Below, piece after piece: positions 1 through 10,724 of a DNA stretch of 64,000 nucleotides. The DNA is from Labia minor. Lineage: Eukaryota > Arthropoda > Insecta > Dermaptera > Spongiphoridae. How positions within the stretch are numbered: the first letter of the stretch is position 1; each line of letters begins with the position of its first letter. The position numbers and the translations under genes were made by a program. The notes below the pieces were generated by a model. It saw only the letters and a list, made by a program, of their open reading frames with translations. It was not told the DNA's origin and did no database searches. The stretch spans positions 27,067,172 to 27,131,171 of the forward strand of contig OY720344.1 of the NCBI GenBank assembly GCA_963082975.1, written 5' to 3'.

Positions 1-620
1 TCCATAATATATTAATAATACTCCATTCACACTATTATCTAAGATTCAACATTTTTCCTCCTTTTTGCTTTGAAACAATTTATTAATTTAGAACGAGCAT
101 CTAAATGCAATGAAGAGTAAATAGCGACAACTCCACCATTTAATTCACATCCTAAACTAAATTACTTAAAGGTTAATTTATTAAATCTATATACGTTAAA
201 AATTATGTTATTTTTTTGATTTTTTTTTTTTTTGTATAATTTACTCATGATCTTGGGTATCGTAATTGGAGAACGATATTTGTATATAGAGATTTTAATA
301 AAAAAAAAAAAAAATTAATAAATATTTTTAGAAATTGAGTTTTCTTTCTAAAAAAAATTTAAATAAATATAAAAGTTGTGTCATTTTTAATCTTTAAAGA
401 ATTTGAATTTCCACCAATTTTCAAAATACTATTTCTCAAAGGGTAAAGCATTTAATTTTTTTTTTCCCCTTTTATTTAAAATAAATGAAATGTTAAAAAT
501 ATGAAAATGAATTAAAAAACAAACTGAATGCTCATAATATAATAAATTATTATTAAAAATTACTGTGTGGATGCTAAGAACTTTGCTAAATTTATATTTT
601 TTGGTTATATGTAATAAAGG
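1..620. other. AT-rich spacer, no gene seen
   Basis: Very AT-rich with A and T runs. The short open frames are what this composition gives by chance. I see no repeat or RNA gene here. Confidence 0.6.
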
Positions 621-634
621 TAACATTTAATTAA

Positions 635-900
635 AGGGCACCACAGGGTGGGAAGTAGCGAAGCTGCCTCACATTCTCATGGTCTCTGGTTCAAGTTCCG
701 GGCCTGGCAAGGGAATGTTTCTAGCTGGGGTCTATGAGAAGGAGTCAACCCAGCCCCGGGATCAAAATTGGGAAAGCTACTTGATAGCGCCTCCGATCAA
801 GAAAATCAACTTAAAGGTTGATAGGACCCCTCATTGATAAAACCGGCTTGATAGGCGTTGTCCTTGCGTAGGACGTACAAAAGTCAGAGATTTTTTTATT
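635..900 (+). mobile_element. tRNA-derived SINE-like element
   Basis: A GC-richer block in AT-rich DNA. A B-box-like word ggttcaagttcc lies about 55-65 bases into it, as in pol III-transcribed SINE heads; the A box is weak. The body runs to about 885 and is followed by a T/A-rich tail. No clear target-site duplication was found, so the ends are approximate. It could be another kind of short repeat; the SINE call rests on the B box and block size. Confidence 0.45.
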
Positions 901-1254
901 TTGTTAATTGGGAGAGTTTATGGTCATCATGAGTAAGCCATTAATGATTAGAACTATTATTTATTACTCCAACTTAGTTTTTAAAATAGATTGTAATTAT
1001 TTATAAATATAAGACAACTTTTTAGAAATTTTTTTTATTTTTACAATTATTTAAGTATAATATTAAAATTATTCAAGTATTTTTTGTCAAATTTATCTAA
1101 TGAATAATTATATTCTATATAAGTTTATTTTTTAATCTTTCATCTTTACTTCATTTAACCAAATAATTTTTTTTTTGTGTATTTAGGAATAAATTCTGAG
1201 TGTCATCGCATTAATTAATTAATTGTCACTCAATTTAATGAAGATGAACCCTTC
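901..1254. other. AT-rich spacer
   Basis: Low-complexity AT-rich DNA with no supported gene or repeat. Confidence 0.55.
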
Positions 1255-1562
1255 TAGAAAATAAGATTGATAAATAGTGGAGATGATTACCTTTCTTTGA
1301 TAATCGACAGTCAGCGAGGACGTCAAGGGGTTTGTGAACCTTTTCACTCTTATAAATTAAGTTGTGACCAGTGAGTGAATGAAACAGGGAGAGTCAAACG
1401 ACTCGGAAAATTAAAAGCGGATCCAGCCCACGCTAGTAGACAGCACAGCCAAGTCTGTTTTCCACGCTACGTGAAAATTCGACCATCATTGGAACAAACG
1501 ATCAAAACGATTCCTATTAAAAGATTAATTGAAAAGGGTTATATACTGCTCAAGCAAAGTTA
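1255..1562 (+). other. GC-richer island with a 62-codon open frame
   Basis: Base composition rises sharply here. An ATG frame at 1375-1563 reads MNETGRVKRLGKLKADPAHA and continues as a basic peptide that I do not recognise. No convincing splice acceptor or promoter was placed. It could be an exon, a non-coding transcript or a decayed transposon. Confidence 0.2.
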
Positions 1563-1590
1563 GTATTTGTTATTAAATCAAACGATAGTT

Positions 1591-1595
<5 letters not shown>

Positions 1596-1632
<37 letters not shown>
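1596..1632. repeat. (TA)n microsatellite
   Basis: About 37 bases of near-perfect TA dinucleotide repeat. Confidence 0.9.
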
Positions 1633-1635
<3 letters not shown>

Positions 1636-2044
1636 TAATATTTCTAATCTCTATTTCATATCAACAAGATGATATGTAGATATATAGGTAGACAATTGAA
1701 TTTTAAATTTAATTGTATTTCTACTAAGAATAAGCGAGTGTACTTTATTTTAAAGTAATGTAATAGAGGAAGGAGGGGTTCTACCCCCAAGAATGATATT
1801 GCTGTTTTTTGACCTTCCGGGGGCTAGAAAAATGTAAACTTTAAATTATTATAATATTGTAAGAAACAACAACGATTTGATAAAGATATAACTTTAATTT
1901 GGGCGCCAAGATAATAAGGGTTGATAAAAATAACTTTCACAAAAAATTTATATATTGTTAACGGGTTTAATAGAATGAAAGAAAACAAAAGTAAAGATAA
2001 ATTTACAAAATTCAGAAAATGGAAGATATAAACATAAATTTAAG
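1633..2044. other. AT-rich spacer with one GC hairpin
   Basis: Mostly AT-rich. Near 1776-1788 the word ggggttctacccc forms a perfect 5-bp stem with a 3-base loop, similar in style to the terminal hairpins of the HINE-like repeats elsewhere in the window. No other element end was found with it. Confidence 0.35.
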
Positions 2045-2225
2045 GATTGGGTACCATGCCCTATATCATCAGCTCAATGGTTTTGCAACGACTGTCTTTC
2101 ATAGCGAGCTAAGGGCTTGGTGAGATATTTTGTGGGAATCCCTTTTAGTTTGGGCGTGCTCCATCTGAACAGCACCTCCTGGGAGCCAATATCAGTGGAT
2201 GGGTTCACCAGGTTTAAATATAATT
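2045..2225 (-). other. GC-richer island of unknown nature
   Basis: A 180-bp patch of balanced composition. On the minus strand one frame stays open for about 49 codons (it includes NPSTDIGSQEVLFRW), followed by a stop. No family is recognised and no splice sites were assigned. It may be a host exon or a transposon relic. Confidence 0.2.
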
Positions 2226-2570
2226 ACAAATAAAATAAATGGTCCGCCCGTTACAATATTTCTTAAATAAATACTCTTAAAACCTTTAAAAAATATGTGG
2301 AGGATAAATAATATTCTTTTTATATAAAAATATTTTTCGATATTTATATATTTAAATTTTAAATATAAAAAAAATATTTAAATGATAAAAATACCTTAAC
2401 ACTTGTAATTACTTATCTTTATTGAAGCTTTAATAAAAATTTATATAAAATTAATACTACATTACATCATTAATAACACATCATTAATATACATATAAAT
2501 ATAAATATCATTGAACATTTTACATCTTATTAAATAATATTTTCTATAAAATATTAATTCAATTAACCTA
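2226..2570. other. AT-rich spacer
   Basis: Nothing supportable beyond AT-rich low complexity. Confidence 0.5.
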
Positions 2571-3008
2571 GTCCAGTCCTCTGGTTCTAAAAAAGAACTT
2601 AGTTACCTGGGAAATTTTTCGGCAGGATTGAAAATTGGTAATTTTATAACGTTTTTCTCAAGTTCTCTTCATGTCTGTCTGTCTGTTCGCTCTTATGATA
2701 AATTGAAATCGATTTTTCATCAACTTAAATTGAGATAGACTTTTGAAAATTTTTATAGATATTTCAATGGATCCAAACAAGGTATGGAATAAATATAATT
2801 GAATTATAACTAATTAATTGTAATGTAATTAGTGATTAATTGCTTTAATTTTTGAATTTTCATTCACGCCATCTGACAGATAAATATTGAGTTGGTTTTT
2901 CATTTTGAAAATAATTCAAAATAATTTATAACCTTAAAAGAGGAATTTTTAATTAATATAATAATTATAATTAATATATTTTAAAAACATTACTTCAACA
3001 ATATAACA
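2571..3008 (+). mobile_element. HINE-like repeat, family U, copy 1
   Basis: Contains a short gtctgtctgtctgttc microsatellite near 2670-2690. The last 190 bp (2813-3005) match 8825-9007 closely in direct orientation. The second copy runs on to a GC hairpin at its 3' end; this one stops where a minus-strand Helitron 3' end begins at 3014, so it was probably cut or replaced by that element. The architecture resembles the HINE families in this window, but the 5' end is not defined. Confidence 0.45.
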
Positions 3009-3013
3009 TTTAA

Positions 3014-3775
3014 CCAGCTGGTCAGAGCGCCTTCGGCGCTCTTCACAGCTGGACGGGGGCTCCGCCCCCTGTACCCCCGAGTGGTACATCGTATTTGGTT
3101 AAAAGTAGTAAAAGGTTTTCATCCATTTTGTTTCAATCATTATATTACATAAAACATTCATTTCTTTTTGTGTTCTTATTTAAAATATATTTTAATTTAA
3201 TCAGTAAATTAATTATATATATTATTATTGTAAATGTTATATCTATCTATTTATATAACTCAAAGATACTCGAAAGTTCTTGGCCACATTTCTCCAAATG
3301 TCCCTATTCTGAGCCCTTGTCCCATCTCTCTTACGTCCCTTCCTATGCGTCTTGATTCCCTTTGATAATAATTTTGATGAGATAAGCCTCTTTACTGCAT
3401 GATAACAGGCGTTTCCCGATTGATACCTCGATTTAAATTCTTCTCAAATATTATTATTCTTCGTGATTACATTCAATTTTTCTACATATTCAAATTTTAC
3501 ATTTTGTATATTAAGATTTTGTATGTTAATACTGTTCCTCTTTGTCACTAAATATTTTTTCTTATCACTATTAATTTCTTGAGTGTCTGGCCCTGAGCTT
3601 TGTTGATAGTATGTTTGTTTCCTTAGAACCTCCATTAATTTTTCCTCGCTATCTGTAATTGCAATTGCCGAATCTCTTATAATATTTAAGACGTCTGCTT
3701 AGCCTAACTTTTCAATTTTTTTGTTTAATTGCATTTCGAGTGATTTTTTCCCAATTTGTGTAATCACATACTCAC
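3014..3775 (-). mobile_element. Helitron 3' part carrying a LINE RT fragment
   Basis: Read on the minus strand, the element ends at 3014 with the Helitron hairpin gagcgccgaaggcgctc and then CTGG, one base off the canonical CTAG. Upstream is the same roughly 270-bp Helitron tail seen at 16.9, 32.7 and 63.7 kb. It joins a non-LTR retrotransposon fragment at the gatagata tail of the LINE. The LINE part (about 3255-3775) encodes pieces such as KKYLVTKRNS and FEYVEKLNVITKNNNI, from the C-terminal reverse-transcriptase region. It is internally deleted relative to the 16-kb copy: the segment coding for the GHVARM motif is missing. No Helitron 5' end was found. Confidence 0.7.
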
Positions 3776-3890
3776 AACATGCAACATATAATTGGCTGTG
3801 GGAAAAACATGGGGATTGCAAATGAACTCCGCAGCACTTGAGTGTCTGGCCCTGAGCTTTGTTGATAGTATGTTTGTTTCCTTAGAACCT
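3577..3890. repeat. Direct repeat of about 54 bp
   Basis: The segment at 3577-3630 (it includes gagtgtctggccctgagctt) recurs almost exactly at 3837-3890, some 260 bp downstream. The first copy lies inside the LINE fragment and the second in unassigned sequence, so this is a local duplication rather than two insertions. Confidence 0.8.
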
Positions 3891-3934
3891 TTACCTCCAC
3901 AAAACATACCCACATTGCACTTTTATAATATATA

Positions 3935-4045
3935 CCGGGACCCTGAGCCTTGCTCGGTACTTAAGTTAAAAAAATGATTCATTATTATTGGATTTGGCTG
4001 GTAATATTAATACCTGGGACACCGAGCATTCGCTCTACCCTTTGA
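3935..4045. repeat. Two related hairpin-like words
   Basis: Two similar words about 65 bp apart, accgggaccctgagccttg near 3936 and acctgggacaccgagcattc near 4010, each followed by a short complement to its gag/ccgag core. The nature is unknown; they resemble terminal hairpins of rolling-circle elements, but no boundary was found. Confidence 0.3.
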
Positions 4046-4683
4046 AAAATATTGATATACAATTCTTTAATTATTTATTACAATTATTAAATGTTACACA
4101 TTTGCATCAATCTGATTAAAATGAATGAACTTGTGCTCCTCAATAATACATAAATATATAATATATATGTTCATATATATTTTTTCTATAGTTTTTTTTT
4201 GAAAAACTGTTTAGCGCCCCAAGTGGTTATAAAACAAACAATTTTATATAATAAGATTAATCCAAGTAATATCGTCTATTTCTATTCGACACTATTTTCA
4301 CTCCTTGGGTAGCGGCCCAGTCAATGATCTTATATGTCGCCAAATTCAAAATCAGTGTTTGACACTACAGTTGTAATTGCATATATATATAATTGGCCTT
4401 TTTATAAAAATATATTAAGATCATATAAATTGGAATTTGTCATCCAAAGAATATCTATATATTTGTTTTTATTTATAATACACGAAAACATTCAAAATTA
4501 TATGAATAAATAATTTTAATTTTGATCTCATAATTGGATTTTCATTTTCAATTGACGATTTGAATTCATAAAATATTAAAAAAAAACTTTTAAAACTTTT
4601 TAAATTTTTTTCAAGTAAGTATATAAGAATATAAGATATATTATGGGTGAATTCAAAATGTATGAAGGGACACATTATATAAT
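4046..4683. other. AT-rich spacer
   Basis: AT-rich sequence with short TA runs. The minus-strand frame at 4469-4675 has no recognisable content. Confidence 0.5.
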
Positions 4684-4738
4684 ATAGATAGATATAACAT
4701 TTACAATAATAATATATATAATTAATTTACTGATTAAA
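4684..4738 (+). mobile_element. Short Helitron/LINE junction fragment
   Basis: About 55 bp nearly identical to the LINE-to-Helitron junction of the composite elements (gatagatataacatttac and the AT-rich bases after it). It is closest to the copy at 3.2 kb, in the opposite orientation. Only this internal piece survives. Confidence 0.6.
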
Positions 4739-4854
4739 TATCTAATATATACTAATTGAATATTTAGTATATAATATTTTATAATATTTACCGGAGTATA
4801 ATAAATTGATAACGTCATTTAATTCTCCTACTATATATCGAATCGAATATAAAG

Positions 4855-5212
4855 ATAAATCTTCTTTTAAACGTTGTGTGAAACAATTTCAAATAATTTA
4901 AATGTAAAACTATTAATGAAATAAAAAAAAATCAAATATATGAATATAATATAAATATTTTTAATTTTATTTTAAGAATAGATATGTATATATCTCACAG
5001 GCGGTGGTTGTGACGTCACATATATACATTTAAATTTAGAAGATAAAAACTAATAAAGATGTAGTTTTCCAGAGATGTGGTCAATAAAACTCAATTTTTC
5101 TTTATAAATACTATCTCTGTTGTGAATTTCAAAAAAATCGTTAGAGCGGTTTTTGAGAACAATGAAACAGAGAAACAGAGAAACAATTTTTACTCGTATA
5201 AGAAGATAAGAT
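4855..5212 (-). mobile_element. HINE-like repeat, diverged Z-type
   Basis: Matches the 3' half of the Z family: aaacaatttcaaataattt, an AT-rich block, gtgacgtcac, then aaaactaataaagatg. It departs after that, ending with a triple gaaacagagaaacagag run near 5163-5188. No terminal hairpin is visible. Either an old subfamily or a recombinant. Confidence 0.5.
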
Positions 5213-6341
5213 ACAATTATAATCATTTTTAGAAGATTAATATTTTCTTTTTGTTTTATTCTATTTGCAAATTCTCGTATAACATTATTTTATGAAAATT
5301 TTTTATATTTATATTATTATAGATTTAGCATTACCCTTTCCGAATTTCTACTTCGCCACCTTGCATTTTTGCTATTTGTGCCATTATATTGAAATAGCGT
5401 CAAAATGCAGTTTTCTGTTTTCTGACAATACATTTATATACAAAATTAAACTAGTGAAAATTGCTTAATCTTTTTTTTGTAAAATCAATAGCACCACAAA
5501 GTGTTCTCAACACGGACCAAGTATTCAAAAATCCAAATTACTGATCCAAAGATCATTGTCAAAGCTGGAGAACGATTTTTTATTGAATAATAGCGTGTTA
5601 GTAAGAGTAAGCATAACTTTTAGTCTGTCACGTTTCTATTGACAATGAGCTCTAGAGCATCTTAGGTGTTTTTAAATTTAACTTAATTATAATAACATAT
5701 TTTTTTATAATTGAAGAAAATAAGGTACAGAAATGGAAGAATAATTAGAAAAAATTAGGAAATTTATTTTATTTTAGTCGACGTTTGCGAATGCTAACAA
5801 TAACATAAAAATTTGTTTTATTTGTATTTATTTAGTTATTTGAACTATCTATCAAAAGTGTGGTAGAGTTCTAAAACACACAAATAGATGTTAAAGTTAA
5901 AGTTAATTTATTGGTTGAGACCTGATGGAATAGTTTATTCTGTAGAATGATATTTGTCACAGAATCAAGCAACGTAATAATTTTCGCAACATTCTATGAA
6001 CTTACAATTAACAACTACTTTCTAGCTTTCAACCGCAACATAGAGACCACATGCCTCGAACCTGTGAACTTATAACAATAATGAAATATATTACTTAATA
6101 CTTAATAGTACTTAATAGTACTTAATATGATTGAAATTAAATTAAAAGATATAAAAATATTTATGATATAAATAAAAAAAAAATATTCTAAAAACCAAAC
6201 ATAATTTTCTTTTTTGTTTCATCGATTAACTTTTAATTACATGTATTATAACAACAATAAGTCAATTTTTTAATATATTTCATATTTATTTATTTTAATC
6301 AAATACCCTTATATAGGTCTTTCCCAAATTATATAAAAAAT
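5213..6341. other. AT-rich spacer with a small tandem repeat
   Basis: AT-rich DNA. At about 6091-6128 a 10-bp unit, tacttaatag, is repeated four times with slight variation. No gene or mobile element was recognised. Confidence 0.5.
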
Positions 6342-6935
6342 AAGTTGACCTGTGGCCAGGTCCGAACCGTCCGACGGTTTGAAGTAAATTAATTTCCAGC
6401 TACAGAAACAATTTCAAATAATTTTCATATATCTATTAATGTAATAAAAAACAGATATGAATATTTTTAATTTTATTTTATTTATAATATATATGCAAGA
6501 CCAGGCTGTGACGTCATGAATGGCTGGATGACGTCATATAATTTTAAATTAAGAAAAAACTAATAAAGATGATTTTCTCGAGGATAAAACCAATACAAAG
6601 TGCATGATTCGTGGTGATATGTAAAAAAATCTCCTCATGTGAAATTTGGTGTGAAAATAACCCTTCCCTTCCTATCGTCGATCGCTAATTCTACCACTTC
6701 CGGTTTCCGGATTTGCACCAATCATACTGATGTATTAAGTGAATATACCAAATTTCATCAAAATCCGTTGAGCCGTTCAGGCTGTACACATCTATACGGA
6801 CGGACGGACAGACATCATGCTAAAAATACTTTTTTCTGTTAAGAAAATGCATGATTCGTGGAGATATGTAAAAATCTCCACATGTGAAATTTGGTGTGCA
6901 AACAATATCTCCCTTACTATCGTCGGTCAGTAATA
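6342..6935 (-). mobile_element. HINE-like element, family Z, copy A
   Basis: In element orientation it starts near 6935 with a degraded form of accgaccgacg and passes a gtctgtccgtccgtccg-type microsatellite (about 6787-6810). It carries the shared words aaatttggtatat and aaccggaag, and ends at 6346-6361 with the perfect hairpin gacctggccacaggtc. The 3' motif ccgtcggacggttcgg is one base off the consensus. The 67-codon frame on the + strand is repeat sequence, not a gene. This layout is known for Helentron-derived non-autonomous elements; the assignment is by structure. Confidence 0.7.
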
Positions 6936-6997
6936 AATAAAATAAAATTTTTAAAATTCCTTAATGTCATATTCAAAAATTATTTGAAGAGATTACT

Positions 6998-7032
6998 TTT
7001 ACCGACCGACGATAGTAAGGGAGGTATTGTTT
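6998..7032 (+). mobile_element. Solo 5' end of family Z
   Basis: ttttaccgaccgacgatag and the bases after it to about 7032 match the 5' terminus of family Z. It faces the 5' end of copy A head to head, about 62 bp away. Only the terminus is present. Confidence 0.65.
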
Positions 7033-7744
7033 AAATTCATGATTAATTTAGTTTACAAATTAAATATATTTATTATTACTTAAAAGAAAAATTAGAAAAG
7101 AAACGAAAAAAAAGTAAAATCATTTTGAATAATGAACACTAATATAGTATAGTATTAAAAATAAATGGCCCTTATGGAGACTGGTTGCGTGTGCAGGCCG
7201 AGGGCTATAAAGAGGGTGCTTTAGGATTGAAGAGGGGGTCCATTTGGATTGGAAGTCCGCGCAATTGGGGCGTAAATCATTGGCGAGGCAACGTTGTTAA
7301 AAAGGGCTTTCGAGATTGACGTTTTCATGCGAACCGCTAATTAATTCCCGTCGAATAGAAAACAACTTAAATAGTCATTCTATCAAATTAAGCCCTTTCA
7401 GTTAATTTCAGTTGGCATAAATGATGATGGAAATTTTTCAAAAGGATATATCAATTTCTTAACAAGCAATAACATTAACGATGGGATAGAATTAAGAATG
7501 AATGAACGAAATAAAGTAAAATTTAGATATTATTATCTTAATTCTAATAGAAACAAATACAATATTTTTTTATTAATTTTCTTAATTAAAAATTTGTCAA
7601 ATTGTATTTCAATTAAATGCATTAAATCAATGTAGATAGAAATTTATATTTTAAGTGCAAAAAATGAAATTAAATTTTTTTCTTTCTGTTGAAGAATAAT
7701 TCTAAAAAATTTATATTTGTAAAATTATATATTGACCTTGAGAT
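7033..7744. other. Spacer with a GC-richer patch
   Basis: AT-rich except for about 7165-7400, a patch of balanced composition without a long open frame or recognised motif. It could be conserved non-coding or transposon-derived. Confidence 0.3.
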
Positions 7745-8000
7745 ATAACGGATTTTTGTAAATTAAACCACATATTGATATTTGTTATTATAAATTTATT
7801 CAAAAAATACAAACATATACACAACGTCGCCGACAGAACCATTGACTGTAATAGGCCGGATATCCTCATTAATAACACCAACGTCGCTGGATAACGATTG
7901 CAGAAGTAGCAATCGAAACGTTGTGTATATGTTTGTATTTTTTGAATAAATTTACAATAACAAATATCAATATGTGGTTTAATTTACAAAATTCCGTTAT
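7745..8000. repeat. Foldback: 83-bp arms, 90-base loop
   Basis: Arms at 7745-7827 and 7918-8000 are inverted copies with about two mismatches. The loop holds about 51 bp identical to retroelement sequence at 8302-8352, then a segment resembling a hammerhead-ribozyme core: ctggataac, a 6-bp stem gattgc/gcaatc with a 7-base loop, gaaa, then cgttgtg pairing with cacaacg before the sequence tc. Such ribozymes are known in Penelope-like elements and retrozymes. The ctggataac box is not the canonical ctgatga, so activity is doubtful. Confidence 0.6.
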
Positions 8001-8204
8001 AAATAAAAACAACCACCAAAGCTTTAATAATTTGACCTTGAGATTTTAAGCAAAATTCTTTCATTGCACAGAAAACATCGATTTTTATATTTTGATTGGA
8101 GTTTTAGAGAAATATAAGATTAAACTTTACTAATAATAATTGTAATTATAATAATAATATTAATAATTGTAATAGTTAGTAATAAATTAGGAATAAGATA
8201 TGGA

Positions 8205-8770
8205 CAGTTCGATGCATCAACACCTCCATATTACAAATATATTCCAGCACTAGTGTTGGAAAAGAACAACTTAATCTTATATTGGGACAGACGTGTCCTC
8301 ACCGACAGAACCATTGACTGTAATAGGCCGGATATCCTCATTAATAACACCAACAGAACAGCCAATATAGTTGAGATAAGGGTTCCTCTAACACATAATA
8401 TTAAAAAAAACTGAAATAGAGAAGAGAAATAAATACTAGAAACTTGCTATCCAATTGAAGAACATACGGAAACTGGACACTTACACAATCTGTCCTTTAG
8501 TGATGTCAGCGGAAGGAGTCGTATCGTCCAACTTTGAGATATATATTGATAAGCTAGGATTGTCAAACACCATATCAGAGCAAGCACAGAAGGCAATAAT
8601 TCTACAAACATGAGAATATAGTGAGAAAGTTCCTCAATTAAAGATTATCCGAAAGATCTTGTAGGTCAGGGTGAACTCTCTTTCCACATCGACCGAGCCT
8701 AGTCCTTAATAAGATCTAAAAGGGATAGGTAAAATTTTTCCAAGCAGCAGCTGAGAAAGTACGATAACTC
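8205..8770 (+). mobile_element. C-terminal fragment of a retroelement polyprotein
   Basis: Conceptual translation gives WDRRVLTDRTIDCNRPDIL, then NIVEIRVP and, further on, SEQAQKAIILQTC. This is the conserved tail of arthropod non-LTR-type retroelement proteins, where an RPDI...IVEI arrangement resembles a PD-(D/E)XK nuclease core. The frame is interrupted by stops (for example after KKN near 8413 and at 8613), so this is a relic. Clade not assigned. The foldback just upstream carries an exact copy of part of it. Confidence 0.55.
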
Positions 8771-8820
8771 GGATACTAATAATAATAAGAATAATTGTAA
8801 TAATAATAATAATTACACTA

Positions 8821-9181
8821 TTAATTAATTGTAATGTAATTAGTGATTAATTGCGTTTAGTATTTGAATTTTCATTTATGTCATCTGACGGATAAATATT
8901 GAGTTGGTTTTCATTTGAAATTAATACAAAATAATTTATAACATTAAAAGAGAAATTTTTAATTAATATAATAATTATAATTAATATATTTTAAAAACAT
9001 TACTCCTATTAATTTTTTTTCAACGGATTCTGAAGCATAAATATTGATTTCAGGATAGATTTTCATTTTGAAAGTAATTAAAAATATTTTATAGCAATAA
9101 AATTAATGATTAATTCTTATTAATCAGGTCTAGCGCTAATGAAGTAGGGGTAGGTGTCCCCTCAATCGCTTTAGCGATAAT
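8821..9181 (+). mobile_element. HINE-like repeat, family U, copy 2
   Basis: 8825-9007 matches 2813-3005. The tail ends in a two-layer hairpin at about 9132-9176: outer cgctaa/ttagcg and inner aggggtaggtgtcccct. That terminal design is shared with the other HINE-like families here. The microsatellite seen in copy 1 is missing. Confidence 0.5.
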
Positions 9182-10050
9182 AATAACAATTGTAATAATA
9201 ATAATAATAGAATAGTTTAAAATTCCAATAAAGGTATTTTTAGACCTATTTACTCAGTTTCTTATATGTAATATATTTTTTACAGAAGACACTTTTCCTC
9301 AAACTAACAGCATTCGAAGGATATTTTAATTTCTCGCCTTTTAAATAATAGAATACCTTCAATCCCTTTTTCAAAATAAATTTAAAATTTAAATTTGATT
9401 CTATGTTTAAAGAATTTAAATCAATAGTCCATGGTAATTAAACTATTTATTACTTTTTTTTCAAAGAATTGGTTTGAATATCGTTGCAAATATTTCATTT
9501 TGCTTCTGCCCAATTTATTAGAACTGAAAGAATAATGTATCACTTGGTTTGGAAATCATCCAGAACTATTGGAGTTACTAACAGAAACTGACAAGAATGA
9601 ATCGATCACGACAGTGAAGAAATACTCTTGGAATGTTCGTTTCATCAATCTAAAAAATAAAAATAAAAAAAAAAAAATAAAAATATTCTCCAAGATTACA
9701 ATCGCAGTACAGCTTTACATATTCAAATAAATTATATATTTAAATTTGTTATTTCCGTTTATTTTAAAAAAAAATCTTATATAAATATACAATTTACATT
9801 TTAATTTCTACACTTCATCTTCCTAAATAAAGGTATATTTATCAGACATAATAGTGAGAAATTTAAACAAAAATAATAAAAAATAATATCTTTTTAATAT
9901 GTATTCCATTTCATTGCATGAAGCATTTATAATATCGTCTATGATAATATTATGTTATATATTCTACGAATAATTTAGTATCTGTGACCATTTGAATCCA
10001 AAATTAGAAAAAAAACAAGAATAAAGAATATATCAATATATGGAAGAAAA
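9182..10050. other. AT-rich spacer
   Basis: AT-rich, with A runs near 9660-9680. One + frame around 9534-9700 is open for about 58 codons (it includes GNHPELLELLTETDKNES) but has no start, splice site or family match, so it is not called as a gene. Confidence 0.4.
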
Positions 10051-10724
10051 ATGAACTGTGGCCAGGCACAAAACCGACCGACGATTTGAAATAAATTAAT
10101 TTCCAAGCATTATATGTTATATATGGTCTGAAAAGTTTCCGACCTGACCAAGAAAAACGTTGTTTTTAAATTTTTTTTTCAACATAATCTCCATCAACAC
10201 TGATACATTTCTCATAACGGTGTTCTAATTAATTTAATTGATAAATTATTTAATTAATTAATTAAATTTGATTTAATTTAATTTAAGTCTCATCAACAGT
10301 TATGAATCGACGCAAAAATTCGTTTCGATTACGCCTACAGCGCCAAATTGTCGTTAGAAATGGTTTTTCGAAGCAATTTTTGATCTAACGTTAGGAAATG
10401 CGGCACCCACATTGCACACAGCTTTCCATATTCAAATGGTTTTGCAAAATATTTCGCACACGTTCAGCTGACATCGTACAGGTCTCAATTATCTTGAATT
10501 TTGAAAAATAAAAAAAATAAAAAAATTGAAAAACATCGTTTTTCTTGGTCAAGTCGGAAACTTTTCAGACCACCCTCGTATATAAATAAAGTATCAAAAA
10601 AAATAAATATTTTTAAAAATTTAATTAAAGCTACTAAATTATATTATCTTGGTTTTTATTTTTAGTTTAATTACTACTATATTTTAAGTGAAAAATTTCC
10701 CTTTCTATCGACGGTCGGTAAAAA
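10051..10724 (-). mobile_element. HINE-like element, Z/F subfamily, split by mariner
   Basis: The left end has ctgtggccaggcac and accgaccgacg; the right end has cgacggtcggtaaaaa. The internal gatactttattta word and downstream AT block match the copy at 31.4-32.0 kb. The microsatellite core is deleted. A mariner relic sits inside, next to the same internal site that is uninterrupted at about 31.9 kb. Confidence 0.65.
10121..10580 (-). mobile_element. Internally deleted mariner element
   Basis: Inverted ends of about 28 bp: ggtctgaaaagtttccgacc at the left and its complement at the right, followed by ccaccctcgta and a TA. On the minus strand the body encodes KIIETCTMSAERVRNILQNH and, after stops, NRNEFLRRFITVDET. 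It then jumps to HRYEKCISVDGDYVE, the C terminus. This is a DD34D mariner lacking the catalytic middle. The frame also has stops, so it cannot be autonomous. Confidence 0.85.

Noticed and set aside
1776-1788. ggggttctacccc hairpin as a HINE 3' end
   Set aside because: No matching 5' motif, internal words or ctt end nearby.
6639-6842. 67-codon + frame that might be a gene
   Set aside because: It lies wholly inside a family Z HINE copy and runs through the microsatellite; equivalent positions in other copies are broken.
9534-9710. Frame with GNHPELLELLTETDKNES as an exon
   Set aside because: A stop lies immediately upstream, there is no acceptor, and it runs into a poly-Lys A tract; too weak to call.
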